Positions 29,374 through 39,899 of a stretch of DNA of 48,024 bases are shown here, in pieces. The DNA comes from Candidatus Gottesmanbacteria bacterium (lineage in GTDB: Bacteria; Patescibacteriota; Microgenomatia; UBA10105; UBA927), in contig JACRMP010000011.1 in assembly GCA_016214885.1 (NCBI GenBank), positions 1 through 48,024 of the forward strand. The letters run 5' to 3'. Every line of letters starts with the position of its first letter. Position 1 is the stretch's first letter. The position numbers and the translations under genes are program-made. Below the pieces are notes generated by a model. The model was not told the origin of the DNA and ran no database searches. It was given only the letters and a program-made list of their open reading frames with translations.

Positions 29374-30258
29374 TTAATGTCCGAACGCAGACTCACTATA
29401 GATAACCGAGTCAAAAATAGAGAGGGGAGCGCGATATTGCTGATACACCACCACTTTGCGGCTAACTCCGGTACCTGTTGCCCCCACTGATTCTATCTGA
29501 TTTCCCTGCTTGGGAATTTCATTGATACCACCGTTTATCGCAAGCGTTGCATCCGTATAGTATGGCTTGATCCTGAGGGCGATCAACGTATCAAGCGCGG
29601 GATTGACTGCCGGAGCAAAATCGGTCGTAAAGTTAATGGTTTTCCCATAATAGCCAAGACCGCATCCCGTCGTGGTGATACCTGTCGCAGTAAAATTATT
29701 ACCCCTTGTCGCGGCATCTGGATCCAGCGCCATACGTGCCGTATGATAATCACCAAAAGTATCCTTATACAACACGGTGACTCCCAGCGCAGCGGCTACA
29801 TCGGGTGCAGTTTCCTGGCTCCAACAAAGTTCAATCGTGTTTGCGGTATAAAAAGGTGTTTCGTTAACGGCTCCTGTATCAGTATGTTCTACGAGCCAAA
29901 GTGTTTCCGTCGTGTTCTCAAGCGTTTTTCTTGCCATCTGAAATACTCCTGCAACACCCCCGATAACATTTACCGACACATCATAGGTTACCCCTGGGGA
30001 TAGTGTTACAGGGAGCGTTGTCCCGGCTCCCGTCCGCAACGCCTGTTCAATACCTGCTTCTGCAGCATTGAACGCCCGGGTGGACTCTTCGAGCTGATTG
30101 CTCATGGAAAGATCAATAGTTGCCCTGCCGATAAGGGATAGCGCTACGGTGGTAGCAACGGTGAGCACCAGAAGGGTTATTAACAGAATCTGACCGTTAT
30201 TTCCCATGGTTTTATATTTGGTAAATACTCCCATACGGTTATTGTTATATATTTTCAT
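29374..30258 (-). CDS. PilX-like pilus assembly protein
   Basis: GQILLITLLVLTVATTVALSLIGRATIDLSMSNQLEESTRAFNAAEAGIEQAL. Confidence 0.65.
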   Translation of the reverse strand: MKIYNNNRMGVFTKYKTMGNNGQILLITLLVLTVATTVALSLIGRATIDLSMSNQLEESTRAFNAAEAGIEQALRTGAGTTLPVTLSPGVTYDVSVNVIGGVAGVFQMARKTLENTTETLWLVEHTDTGAVNETPFYTANTIELCWSQETAPDVAAALGVTVLYKDTFGDYHTARMALDPDAATRGNNFTATGITTTGCGLGYYGKTINFTTDFAPAVNPALDTLIALRIKPYYTDATLAINGGINEIPKQGNQIESVGATGTGVSRKVVVYQQYRAPLSIFDSVIYSESAFGH

Positions 30259-30278
30259 GCCATTGACAATAGGAGCTG

Positions 30279-30842
30279 CTATTCGGAACTATTACGCATT
30301 GTTGCAGTCGTCTGAAATGATTCACTCGTCTGTTCAAATGCAGTGTCCGACATGCCCGATTGCGAAAGATCAAAAGAAATTTTTACGCTGGAAGGAACCC
30401 CCGCCCCTCCCGAACAAGTAAACGAAAGGGAACTGGCAGAGCAAAGTGTGCCACCCATGGTTACATTATCGCTGGTGAGGTATTCAGTTCTTAAAGCGCT
30501 GGTTGATGCAAGCCGTGTAGCTGTACCGTCAAGACGGCATTCATAGGTTGTTACCCCTTCGTCATCGTTAATGATGGTTAACGACTGTGAGACCGTTCCT
30601 GCACTGTCACAGGCAGAAGTAACCTTTTTTGCACTCTGGATCATGCGCACCATGGATTCCAGGGCAAGATCCCCGTTTTGTTTCATATCTTTGGATATTT
30701 CAGTCTTCGCATTCGTGCGAAGCGTCACCAGAAATACCTGGCTTAATACCACCGCAACAAGTGCGACAATTGCCACGGACACAATAAGCTCCAGAAGGGT
30801 AAAGCCGGCTTCCCGTAGCTTTCTCTGCGTCATGGTTGGCAA
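30279..30842 (-). CDS. Prepilin (PilW/GspJ-like)
   Basis: GFTLLELIVSVAIVALVAVVL type III signal peptide. Confidence 0.85.
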   Translation of the reverse strand: MPTMTQRKLREAGFTLLELIVSVAIVALVAVVLSQVFLVTLRTNAKTEISKDMKQNGDLALESMVRMIQSAKKVTSACDSAGTVSQSLTIINDDEGVTTYECRLDGTATRLASTSALRTEYLTSDNVTMGGTLCSASSLSFTCSGGAGVPSSVKISFDLSQSGMSDTAFEQTSESFQTTATMRNSSE

Positions 30843-30861
30843 AAAAGAAAAATTTTTAATA

Positions 30862-31308
30862 TTACTGCCTCCAGTCGCTAAGATATGTACGCAGTGTTAC
30901 CGTAGAACCTGTTGACCGGTCACCCCAGGAAACTTCGCTCGTTACATCCATAACGGAACCGCTCAGCACAAATGTTACGGTGCGCCAAAATGTGCTTCCC
31001 ACAGCTATTGGACAACCTGATCCGTCACTTACCGACCAGCTACCCGCTTCATTTAAACACCAGGCACCCGTGCCGCTGCTGTATGCAGAAAAATCTGCCC
31101 ATGGACTGGTATCCCGCAGTTTGCGCGCAAGCTCGACGCCTTCCTGGGCAAACTTCACCCCCTGGCTACGGTATTTACTCACCTGGGAATACCGAAGCGA
31201 TGCGGTGACTGCAGTAACCAAACCGGTTAATACGACGGCAATCACTCCCAAAGCCACAACAATCTCCAAAAGTGTCTGACCTCTCTCATAACGCCGGCAT
31301 TGTTTCAT
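30862..31308 (-). CDS. Prepilin (PilV/GspI-like)
   Basis: RGQTLLEIVVALGVIAVVLTGLVTAV. Confidence 0.8.
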   Translation of the reverse strand: MKQCRRYERGQTLLEIVVALGVIAVVLTGLVTAVTASLRYSQVSKYRSQGVKFAQEGVELARKLRDTSPWADFSAYSSGTGAWCLNEAGSWSVSDGSGCPIAVGSTFWRTVTFVLSGSVMDVTSEVSWGDRSTGSTVTLRTYLSDWRQ

Positions 31309-31775
31309 TGGAACCCTCCGTCATTTACGCTCCCGTTGGGGGAGACGGTAAGACTGTATAGTTCACTTCCGTTAATGATAATCAGGCTCACGGGGGAGGC
31401 AATATTTATTGTGTTGGTCTGACTGAGAATCGTGAAGGCAGAAGGAACCGGCGAAAACGTGATGCCGGGAGGCAATGTAACCGTTTCAGAACCACCGACA
31501 ATGCCTTCAGGATTGCATTGATGCCCGATGGAGTAGGTGGTGGCGGTAAAACTTACATACATCCCGGTAAAACTCGTGCAGCCGCTCGTCGGTTTTTCCA
31601 CTGATATTGCTTTGGTTTGAGCGAGCCTGAGTGTTGATTTCAGCGTAAGCGCGGTTTGCTTAAGTCGCTCCCTGCGGTTAAACGAGTTAAATGTCGCAAG
31701 TCCCGCTCCCAACATGATAATGAGGATCGATATGACGATCAGTAATTCAACGAGAGTAAATCCTTTCTTCATCAT
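31305..31775 (-). CDS. Prepilin (GspH/FimT-like)
   Basis: KGFTLVELLIVISILIIMLGAGL. Confidence 0.87.
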   Translation of the reverse strand: MMKKGFTLVELLIVISILIIMLGAGLATFNSFNRRERLKQTALTLKSTLRLAQTKAISVEKPTSGCTSFTGMYVSFTATTYSIGHQCNPEGIVGGSETVTLPPGITFSPVPSAFTILSQTNTINIASPVSLIIINGSELYSLTVSPNGSVNDGGFQ

Positions 31776-32245
31776 GGATTTTTCAGACCATATGTGTGAC
31801 CCGGAGGCAGAGTGTCCGTGCAGGTATCTGCAGGATTTTCTGACTCCAGCTGGGAACTAATACAATAGCCGTAATACACACCTCCTACGGCATTTTTAGC
31901 CAGATACATATAGCTCTGCGAAGACTTCGGGTCGGTAGGGATGGCTCCCATATACGTAGGAACTAAAATAGGGGTAAGCCCCGCAAGCGCGTCAGTGGCG
32001 CTCGATGCGGCCGTCCAGCTGCCGGATCCTACTGACGGGTAAAACCCGTTATCGGTGCGGTACATTTCAAGAGCGGCCCTGACCTGCTCCATGTCGCTTT
32101 TCCGTTTGGCGTCCCGGGACTGCTTATTAATAGTGGCGTAGGAAGCGATACCGATGGCAATCAAAATAGCAATAATAGAAACGGTTACCAAAAGCTCTAC
32201 GAGGGAAAAACCGGAGTGTGGCAATGAATAATCGGGTCGTTTCAT
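31772..32245 (-). CDS. Prepilin (GspG/PilA-like)
   Basis: SGFSLVELLVTVSIIAILIAIGIASYATINKQSRDAKRKSDMEQVRAALEMYRTDNGFYPS. Confidence 0.9.
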   Translation of the reverse strand: MKRPDYSLPHSGFSLVELLVTVSIIAILIAIGIASYATINKQSRDAKRKSDMEQVRAALEMYRTDNGFYPSVGSGSWTAASSATDALAGLTPILVPTYMGAIPTDPKSSQSYMYLAKNAVGGVYYGYCISSQLESENPADTCTDTLPPGHTYGLKNP

Positions 32246-33030
32246 ACGAGTAATCTAAGCCATATTTCCCATAAACTGCCGCCCCAACGAAAAGCTATGA
32301 GCGTACCAAGAATAAGAAACGGGCCAAATGCAATACGGGAACGCATTTTAGCTTTCCTGCTCATTATCAGTATGACACCCACTAATGCACCGGTCAAGAA
32401 AGCGGCATACAGAGCAATAATAATATTAGGATACCCCAATAACGCCCCCAAAAGCACGCTTAATTTCACATCACCGAACCCTAATCCGCGGCCTCGGGTA
32501 ACGAGCCACAAGAATAAAAATCCGCTCCCTGCTCCCAGCCCGGACATCAGATGGATAATGCGGTCCGCCTGGGGCAGACGGATCACGTATATAATACAGA
32601 AAAACAAAAGGGAGATAAGTAATTCATCCGGCAGGATCTGCTCTTTAAGGTCGATAACAAATAAAACAAGAAATAAACAAAACAGAAAAATCAGCGATAT
32701 CAATCCGACGGAATCAGCTGCCTGCGAGTAAAGGAGGACAAACGAAATGCCGCTGACGAGCTCTATCAAAGGATACTGATACGATAAGCGTTTTTTACAC
32801 CGGGCACACTTACCCCCAAGAAATAAAAATGAAATAACAGGAATAAGTTCATACCAGCGGAGAGGTTTTTTGCAATGATCGCAATGCGAAGGTTTCCAGA
32901 CAATGTTTTCGCCCCTCGGCAGGCGGTCAATCACTACATTGAGAAATGAACCGATCACCAGTCCGAATATAAAAACAATCCCGCTTATGATCATAGGTAT
33001 CAGTATCGGGGAAGTGGTACAAACAATCAA
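32242..33030 (-). CDS. pilD: Prepilin peptidase
   Basis: GSFLNVVIDRLPRGE, CxxC pairs (CDHCKKPL, CARCKKRL), GLGFGDVKL catalytic motif. Confidence 0.95.
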   Translation of the reverse strand: MIVCTTSPILIPMIISGIVFIFGLVIGSFLNVVIDRLPRGENIVWKPSHCDHCKKPLRWYELIPVISFLFLGGKCARCKKRLSYQYPLIELVSGISFVLLYSQAADSVGLISLIFLFCLFLVLFVIDLKEQILPDELLISLLFFCIIYVIRLPQADRIIHLMSGLGAGSGFLFLWLVTRGRGLGFGDVKLSVLLGALLGYPNIIIALYAAFLTGALVGVILIMSRKAKMRSRIAFGPFLILGTLIAFRWGGSLWEIWLRLLV

Positions 33031-33075
33031 GAGACATTGCGGCTGGTGCTAAAAAAAAGTAGACTACACCGTGAT

Positions 33076-35325
33076 ATGCGGGCATATTGGGCAGATATTA
33101 CCAGCGTCATCACCATGCTTCTTCTCGTTGCGGTGTTTTTTGCCCGGCTTTTTTATCCGCAGCCCCAACTCATCGTCACGCCTGACTATGGAAGAAGTGA
33201 CGCATGGCATTTCAGCCTGCCCACCAAATACGCCCTATCCCAATCACTAGCCACCAATACGCTTCCCCTGTGGCGGAACGATATCGGGGGCGGATTCCCG
33301 CTTTTTTCAGAGGGACAAACCGGAGCGCTGTTTTTACCAAATCTTATCCTGTTTAAAACTCTTCCTATAACACACGCATATAATGCTGCGTTGATTCTGG
33401 CCATCGCAACGCTGGGGATTGGCATATATGGATTGTTACGCGTACTCAGATATTCCAGCGTTGCTTCCTTGCTCGCAGGAATAACCCTAGCGTTTTCCGG
33501 CCTATCCATAACACAGCTTACTCATATTACCCTGCTGCAGGGGGTGAGCATGCTTCCTTTTGTTGTTTTACTCAGCATCCTCACCGTAAGAACCGCTAGC
33601 CGTTTTTGGACCGGACTACTAGCCATAGCCATATCACAACAAATTTATGCAGGTTTTCCCCAGGCAAGCTTCATGACGCTTATTTTGTCGGGAATTATGG
33701 TAGCAGCTATCGCATTACAAACGAAACGCTGGCAGTCCGCTGCCTATTGGATAGGCGCCGTGATCCTGGGGATTGGCGGAGGGGCAGCCCAGCTCCTGCC
33801 TTCTTGGGAATTTCTGCGTGCCAGCACCAGCCCTGCGGGATTTACTCCGCAAACGGCCACCGCGTATTCCATGCCGATAGTCCACATTAAAACATTTCTT
33901 GACCCGTTTGCGCTGGGTAATCCGCGATTTGGTACCTACCCGCCGTTTTATAATTTTGACGGCAGTATTTTTTGGGAAAACACCGCATTCATTGGCCTTC
34001 TCCCGTTAATTATCGCCGGAGGAAGCTTTCTCCTTATCAAAAAAGATAAACCGCTGATGCTGTGGTGGGGGATACTTATCGCGTCAATCACCCTTGCTGC
34101 CGGCAAATATGCTCCTACATACATTCTGTATAGTATTTGGCCGATGACGCTTTTCAGAGTGCCTTCCCGTTTTCTCTGGATAACCATGATCGCCGTCGTC
34201 GTAATCGCCGCCCATGTCGTTGACCGTATACGGAAGAAACGTGCCTGGAAAATAAGCATCACGATACTCCTCATGCTACTCCTTATCGCGCATACACTTC
34301 AGCTTATGGGTACATGGTGGTCATATCATCTTGTTACTCCCGCAAGTGCGTGGATGACACCCCCCGAAACGGTGGCCGGAGTACAAAACGGCAGAGTTAT
34401 GACCCTGGGGGAGGGGAAAGTACACAACGATGTTATGACGACAAAAGGCTGGATCGACAAAGGGTTCTATTCATTTCTGAGGAGCGGCTTGTCTCCCGAC
34501 AGTAATATGCTCTGGGGAATATCCCAATATGACGTGTATGCAGGTCGTTTTCTTAAGCGCCCGTCGATCACTGACTCCATGCTTTCCGACAGCATCGCGC
34601 TTAGCCCCGCTATTGCCACCATTTCTTCCACAACACTCATGAATATATTTCCGGTAAGCCATATTCTCTCGTATATTCCCGTCGACTCCGCAGAACTCAC
34701 CCTGGTACAATCGCTATCCCGTGGCTCTACAATTCTGCGCCACTATAAAAATAACGGTGCGTTACCGCGGGCATATGTAACTTACGAAGCAACGACTGCG
34801 GCAACGCTGTCGCAAGCTGCTGCGACTATCACGGATAGTTCGTTTATTCCCGGAAAAAACGTACTTTTGGAATCTCACGCAGTCAATACATTTCCAGGTC
34901 TTGCGGAACGCATTGCAACGAAGACATCCATCGCAGCGCCAAAACCTGCAACCGTCACCTGGCAGGAAAACCGGCATGAATCGGTAATACTTACAGTGGA
35001 AACCCAACAACCCGGCTTTCTTGTCCTCACCGATACCTATTATCCGGGGTGGCGCGCCTACATCGACGGAAAAGAAACTCCCATATTCGCCGCTAATCTT
35101 TCCCAACGCGCTATTGTTCTCCCTGAGGGAACACGCACCGTACGGTTCAGCTACGCGCCTGAATCGGTTATCGTAGGGGGACGGATTGCAGCAGTGACAC
35201 TTATCGTCACAATACTTCTAATGATTCTTCCGATTGGCGTTCGAGCTTCTCGTATTCAGAAAAAAGCTCACGGGCACGCTTCTCATCCCCCAGGCACTCG
35301 CCGTATGCAGCTGACTCCATCCTGA
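33076..35325 (+). CDS. YfhO-family multi-TM membrane protein (putative glycosyltransferase)
   Basis: Multiple TM segments, C-terminal VLTDTYYPGWRAYIDGKETPI motif. 3' end overlaps the convergent gene. Confidence 0.8.
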   Translation: MRAYWADITSVITMLLLVAVFFARLFYPQPQLIVTPDYGRSDAWHFSLPTKYALSQSLATNTLPLWRNDIGGGFPLFSEGQTGALFLPNLILFKTLPITHAYNAALILAIATLGIGIYGLLRVLRYSSVASLLAGITLAFSGLSITQLTHITLLQGVSMLPFVVLLSILTVRTASRFWTGLLAIAISQQIYAGFPQASFMTLILSGIMVAAIALQTKRWQSAAYWIGAVILGIGGGAAQLLPSWEFLRASTSPAGFTPQTATAYSMPIVHIKTFLDPFALGNPRFGTYPPFYNFDGSIFWENTAFIGLLPLIIAGGSFLLIKKDKPLMLWWGILIASITLAAGKYAPTYILYSIWPMTLFRVPSRFLWITMIAVVVIAAHVVDRIRKKRAWKISITILLMLLLIAHTLQLMGTWWSYHLVTPASAWMTPPETVAGVQNGRVMTLGEGKVHNDVMTTKGWIDKGFYSFLRSGLSPDSNMLWGISQYDVYAGRFLKRPSITDSMLSDSIALSPAIATISSTTLMNIFPVSHILSYIPVDSAELTLVQSLSRGSTILRHYKNNGALPRAYVTYEATTAATLSQAAATITDSSFIPGKNVLLESHAVNTFPGLAERIATKTSIAAPKPATVTWQENRHESVILTVETQQPGFLVLTDTYYPGWRAYIDGKETPIFAANLSQRAIVLPEGTRTVRFSYAPESVIVGGRIAAVTLIVTILLMILPIGVRASRIQKKAHGHASHPPGTRRMQLTPS

Positions 35326-37058
35326 GGTGGAGCGGAGAGGGCACAAACGCGTGCTGTTTTGCCCGTGCCAGCGCATCAAGTGCATTGGTACAATCTTTAA
35401 AATATAAATGGGAGAGTGCCAAAAGCTCAAGCGATTCGGTAAGACTGGAATCTCCCGACAAAGCAACTGCCGCGGCAAATTCACGGCGTGCTTCTTCCCA
35501 TTTTTCTGCCCGCATGAGTGTTTTACCCATAGCGATGTGCCCCGCAGCATACACATCCAGCACATCCGAAAGCATAAGATGCGGATACCGTGAAAGAATA
35601 CCCGACAGGGGATTATGCATAGCAGTAGCAGTCGCCAAATATGATGCGTACATATCCTCTGCTCCTGGTAATTCCGCGTAAGGTACCGCTTCATACAATA
35701 ATCCCCTCGGCACCCAATACCATCCCTTATCTATCGGCAAAATTATATTGCTATATACACGCGTCGATGCAGTTGAATTAACTTTGATAAACTCTGCCGA
35801 AAACCGTGCCGGAGGAGCATCCGGAAACAGCAAGCGCGGGAAGTGTTTTTTAAGCACAATCTGATAATCGGGAGTTGCCAACCGTGATGCATGGATAACG
35901 GCAGTGTCACCCCTCACTCTCAAACCGTAGCGCACATATTGTGTCGTAAAAAGCGTGGTATCCTGGCTTAATAACAATACACTGTTAGGTTTTGCGGTAG
36001 CCAGAATATCACGTCCCAGATTTTCCGCCGTCCGATCCTGTGGCAAACCCCAAAACCGCCACAGGGTAACCCCACCCATGGACACGGGGTACACCATAAA
36101 AGTAACAAATACCAAAAGCACCGTGGCTTTTATTTTTCCGCCGGTTAAACGGTGCGTTAACACGGTTTTCACGCGGTCAAGCAACCAGGATAGACCGCAA
36201 CCCACCGCGATAGCGATAAAAAGGTAACTCGGCAACAAAAAGCGTTCATACGTGCCCAAGGTAAACCTGTTCGCCAAAGGAAAACTTGCATAGAAAAAAA
36301 ATGCCGGCCCCAAAAAGAAAACGGCAATCATCCATGTTATGAACCACGGACGCAAATTCCTGTACCATGCAGCAACGCCGGTAACAGCCAAGATAACGCC
36401 AACCCAACTCCAATCGGTAACAAGAAAGGTAAAATAAGCCGAAACGGCAATGGTCCGTTCTCTTAGAGAATGACCTATTGATCCGCCTGACACAAACGTC
36501 CCGTAATCAGCCAACACGGTCACGATGCACATACACGTAATAGGCGATTGCCGGTGCAAAAAATAACATGAGGTGGTGGTGCGAAAGCGACAGCCCGTAG
36601 ACGAAAGCGGCGACTGGCAGCAAGCGTGCGTTTTTTGTATCCTTCCATAACACTAAAATATACCAAAGAAGTATTACAAATAAGTCAAACAGGGCAAATA
36701 CTTCCGGGGTACTACTGTAAAGAAAAAACAAGTAATTAGTAGCAATGCTTACCGCGCCGAATACAGCAGCGAATACATTTTTCCCTGTAAGTCTATATAT
36801 GAGCGCGTAAATGAGTCCAACCGCCGCTGCATGGGGGATGGACGAAAGCAAGGTGACGCGCCAAGACAGTGACCCAAGCGGTATATGAGCCGCAAGCCAA
36901 CCGAGCAGTGAATAGAGGGGATAGCCCGGAGGATGGGGGATACCGGCAATAACCGCTGCGGTAACGACATCGCCGCTGTCACCGGTAAAAATACCCTGCG
37001 CCTGGAAAAAAAGGAAAAGTGCAAAAGAAAAGAATGCCAATAACCACGAGCCGATCAT
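35207..37058 (-). pseudogene. DUF2723/TMEM260-like membrane glycosyltransferase with C-terminal TPRs, split by an out-of-frame internal deletion
   Basis: N-part TGDSGDVVTAAVIAGIPHPPGYPLYSLLGW...GLSLSHHHLMLFF (ends 36507); C-part in another frame ADYGTFVSGGS...TPR (from 36559). Confidence 0.75.
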
Positions 37059-37088
37059 GTGGGCATTATATCAGAGTACCCGTAAGCA

Positions 37089-37607
37089 TTACTGGATACA
37101 GAAGTAACATTCAGAGCCGGAAGTTCCGGTCGTTTGCGCCTTACACGTTACCGATGAGGTAACTCCGCTGGAATCATATATGGTATTCAGATCTTCCTGG
37201 AATGCCTTGGATTCCGGTTTAAAGCAGGCAGAAAGATTTTCACCGCTAGTAGAGTTGACATATATTTTCTCCAGATTGGAGCTTCCTGCGAGTTCCTTAA
37301 AGCGTGCCTTCAGTTCTCCTACCGTGATAAGCTCGTCTATCCAGGAAGAAAAGCCAGAGTATGCCGGCCCTGCAGTAGCATCAGTACCCCAAGGGAATTG
37401 TCCCTTGGTAGAGTAGAACCGGAGATTAGCATTGTAAAACTCAGAAACCGTGTTCCGGAGAGATGTATCACGTCCTTTTTTCAGTTGTTCGAACGGATCA
37501 ATAGTGGCAAGAAGTCCTACGGCAAGAGCACCTAAAAGCGCGATAACAATAAGAAGTTCGATCAAAGTGAAGCCGCTTTTTGGGGCAAGATAATTTCTCA
37601 TATACAT
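37089..37607 (-). CDS. Prepilin, possible major pilin
   Basis: SGFTLIELLIVIALLGALAVGLLATIDPFEQLKKGRD; four Cys in the C-terminal half. Confidence 0.88.
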   Translation of the reverse strand: MYMRNYLAPKSGFTLIELLIVIALLGALAVGLLATIDPFEQLKKGRDTSLRNTVSEFYNANLRFYSTKGQFPWGTDATAGPAYSGFSSWIDELITVGELKARFKELAGSSNLEKIYVNSTSGENLSACFKPESKAFQEDLNTIYDSSGVTSSVTCKAQTTGTSGSECYFCIQ

Positions 37608-37619
37608 ACAGGTTTATCA

Positions 37620-38828
37620 CTATTTAAATTGGCTTGTCAAGTTGTAAATCGGCGTAATGACGGCGATAACGATAAATCCGACGCCCACTCCAAGAAACAC
37701 CATGATAATCGGCTCAATTGCCGTAGTTAACCCTTTTACCAGGTTCTCGGATTCCGACGCAAAATATTTAGAAAGCTTAAGGAGTGTATCGTCCAATTTT
37801 CCTGTTTCTTCTCCTACCTTCATCATCTGGGAAACGATGGGAGGAAACACGGGGTATTGTCCGAACGTATCTCCCAACGGAAACCCGCGTTCAACCTTTT
37901 TGGATATCTCCACAATAGCGTTTCTGAAGAGAACATTATCCAGCGCATCTTTAAGAATGGTGAGCGCGTCAAGAAGCCGGATACCACTCGTTATAAGCAT
38001 GGACAGCGTTCTGGTAAACTCCACAAGAATGATTTTTTTCTGCAGCTCGCCGAACAAGGGGATGCTCAAAATAACCGTATCTACGATAAGCTGTCCGACT
38101 TTCGTTTCTTTCCACCGCAAAAACGCGTATCCTCCGCCGACAACCGCCGCAATAACCAGCCACCACCAACTCACAAAAAACTGGGAGATACTGATAAGTA
38201 ATTGTGTGGCAAACGGCAAATCAACGCCAAAATCGTTATAAAGTTCGGTTAATTTCGGAATAACGACGGTCATCATAATCATGACGACAATTCCCATACC
38301 CACCATAATAATGACGGGGTAAATCATGGCTCCAGACACCTTGCTCCGGAAATCCCTCTGAGACTCCATGCTGTCGGCAAGCCGTATGAGCACCTGGTCT
38401 AATTGACCCGATGATTCTCCTGCCCGGACAAGAGCTATGTATATCTGCGAAAAATGCTGGGGGTACTTAGCAAGTGCGTCACCCAGATTACCGCCGCTAA
38501 CGATCTGATGCTCGATTTCATTTAAGACCGTAACCAATGCGGGGTTGGGAGTCTGTACGCGGAGAATAGTAAGTGCTTCCGGAAGGGATAACCCCGCCAC
38601 CACCATCGTTGCCAACTGACGGGTAAAATTTACAATTTCCCCGAATCCCACCCTGCGGAATTTAAGAGATACCGCACTTTGCTCGCGGTTCCGCGTTTCG
38701 GTAAGTCCCACGACAAATAATTGCTTATCATGCAGCAGGCGTGTCGCCGCCTCCTTTGAAACAGCTTCGACAAATCCGGTGATGGATTTTCCCTGGCTAT
38801 CGCGCGCTTTATAAGAATAATATGCCAT
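37620..38828 (-). CDS. pilC: Type IV pilus inner-membrane platform protein
   Basis: T2SF repeats: FTRQLATMVVAGLSLPEAL, FTRTLSMLITSGIRLLDAL. Confidence 0.95.
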   Translation of the reverse strand: MAYYSYKARDSQGKSITGFVEAVSKEAATRLLHDKQLFVVGLTETRNREQSAVSLKFRRVGFGEIVNFTRQLATMVVAGLSLPEALTILRVQTPNPALVTVLNEIEHQIVSGGNLGDALAKYPQHFSQIYIALVRAGESSGQLDQVLIRLADSMESQRDFRSKVSGAMIYPVIIMVGMGIVVMIMMTVVIPKLTELYNDFGVDLPFATQLLISISQFFVSWWWLVIAAVVGGGYAFLRWKETKVGQLIVDTVILSIPLFGELQKKIILVEFTRTLSMLITSGIRLLDALTILKDALDNVLFRNAIVEISKKVERGFPLGDTFGQYPVFPPIVSQMMKVGEETGKLDDTLLKLSKYFASESENLVKGLTTAIEPIIMVFLGVGVGFIVIAVITPIYNLTSQFK

Positions 38829-38837
38829 AGGATACTC

Positions 38838-39893
38838 TTATTTCTGCAGTAATCTGCCCAATTCTTCAGGGCGCAGGGCATAGGAATTCGCGACATCCAG
38901 ACCGATAGTCCCGCTCCGTACCAGGGCTGCCAACGATGTTTCCATCGTCATCATGCCGTACTCTGCGCTCGTTTGAATAATATTATCGATCTGATGGGTT
39001 TTGCCTTCACGGATAAGCGTCCGTGCGGCAGGAGTGGCGGTAAGTATTTCACCCACCGGAACACGTCCGCCTGCTATTGCCGGCACCAAGCGCTGTGACA
39101 GCACCCCCTCCAGCACATTGGAAAGCTGGAGCCGCACCTGGGTCTGCTGATTTTCAGGGAATACATCGACAATACGGTCGATGGTTTGCGCTGCTGAATT
39201 TGTGTGCAGTGTCGCAAACACCAAATGCCCAGTTTCTGCGATGGTAATTGCCGACTGGATAGTTTCAAAATCACGCATTTCTCCGATAAGCACGACATCG
39301 GGATCCTCCCGGAGCACACTGCGCAGCGCCACATTCCAGGAATGGGTATCACTATGCATCTCACGTTGCGACACAATAGACTGCGCGGTCGGATACACAT
39401 GCTCGATAGGATCTTCTATGGTGATGATGTGAGCTCCTTTATTTTGGTTGATCATATTGATCATGGAGGCCAAAGTTGTTGATTTTCCGTGACCCGTAGG
39501 ACCTGTTACCAGCACCAAGCCCTGCCGTATTTTCACAAACTGGTGACAGATATCAGGCAGCCCCAGCTCCTCGATAGTCTTAATGCGCTGTGGTATAAGA
39601 CGGAAGGCTCCTGCAATTGTATTTTTTTGTGTATAGACGTTTACCCGAAAACGTCCAACAACCGTAGCCAGCGAATAGTCAATTTCTTTGTTCGTCTCAA
39701 AAATATCTTTTTGCTCAGGTGTTAATGTTCCGTAAAGTATCTGCCGGGCGCTTTCATCAGTCAGCACTTCAGTGCCTTCAACAGGCATCAGCACGCCGTT
39801 AATCCGGAGCATGGGAGGGAATCCGACTATATAATGTATGTCGGAAGCTTCTTTCCTGGCTGCTTCGCTGAACATTTGTTGGATATCCATCAT
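38838..39893 (-). CDS. pilT: Type IV pilus retraction ATPase
   Basis: VTGPTGHGKSTTLASMI, LREDPDVVLIGEMRD, ATLHTNSAAQTIDRIVDVFP. Confidence 0.95.
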   Translation of the reverse strand: MMDIQQMFSEAARKEASDIHYIVGFPPMLRINGVLMPVEGTEVLTDESARQILYGTLTPEQKDIFETNKEIDYSLATVVGRFRVNVYTQKNTIAGAFRLIPQRIKTIEELGLPDICHQFVKIRQGLVLVTGPTGHGKSTTLASMINMINQNKGAHIITIEDPIEHVYPTAQSIVSQREMHSDTHSWNVALRSVLREDPDVVLIGEMRDFETIQSAITIAETGHLVFATLHTNSAAQTIDRIVDVFPENQQTQVRLQLSNVLEGVLSQRLVPAIAGGRVPVGEILTATPAARTLIREGKTHQIDNIIQTSAEYGMMTMETSLAALVRSGTIGLDVANSYALRPEELGRLLQK

Positions 39894-39899
39894 ACGTAT

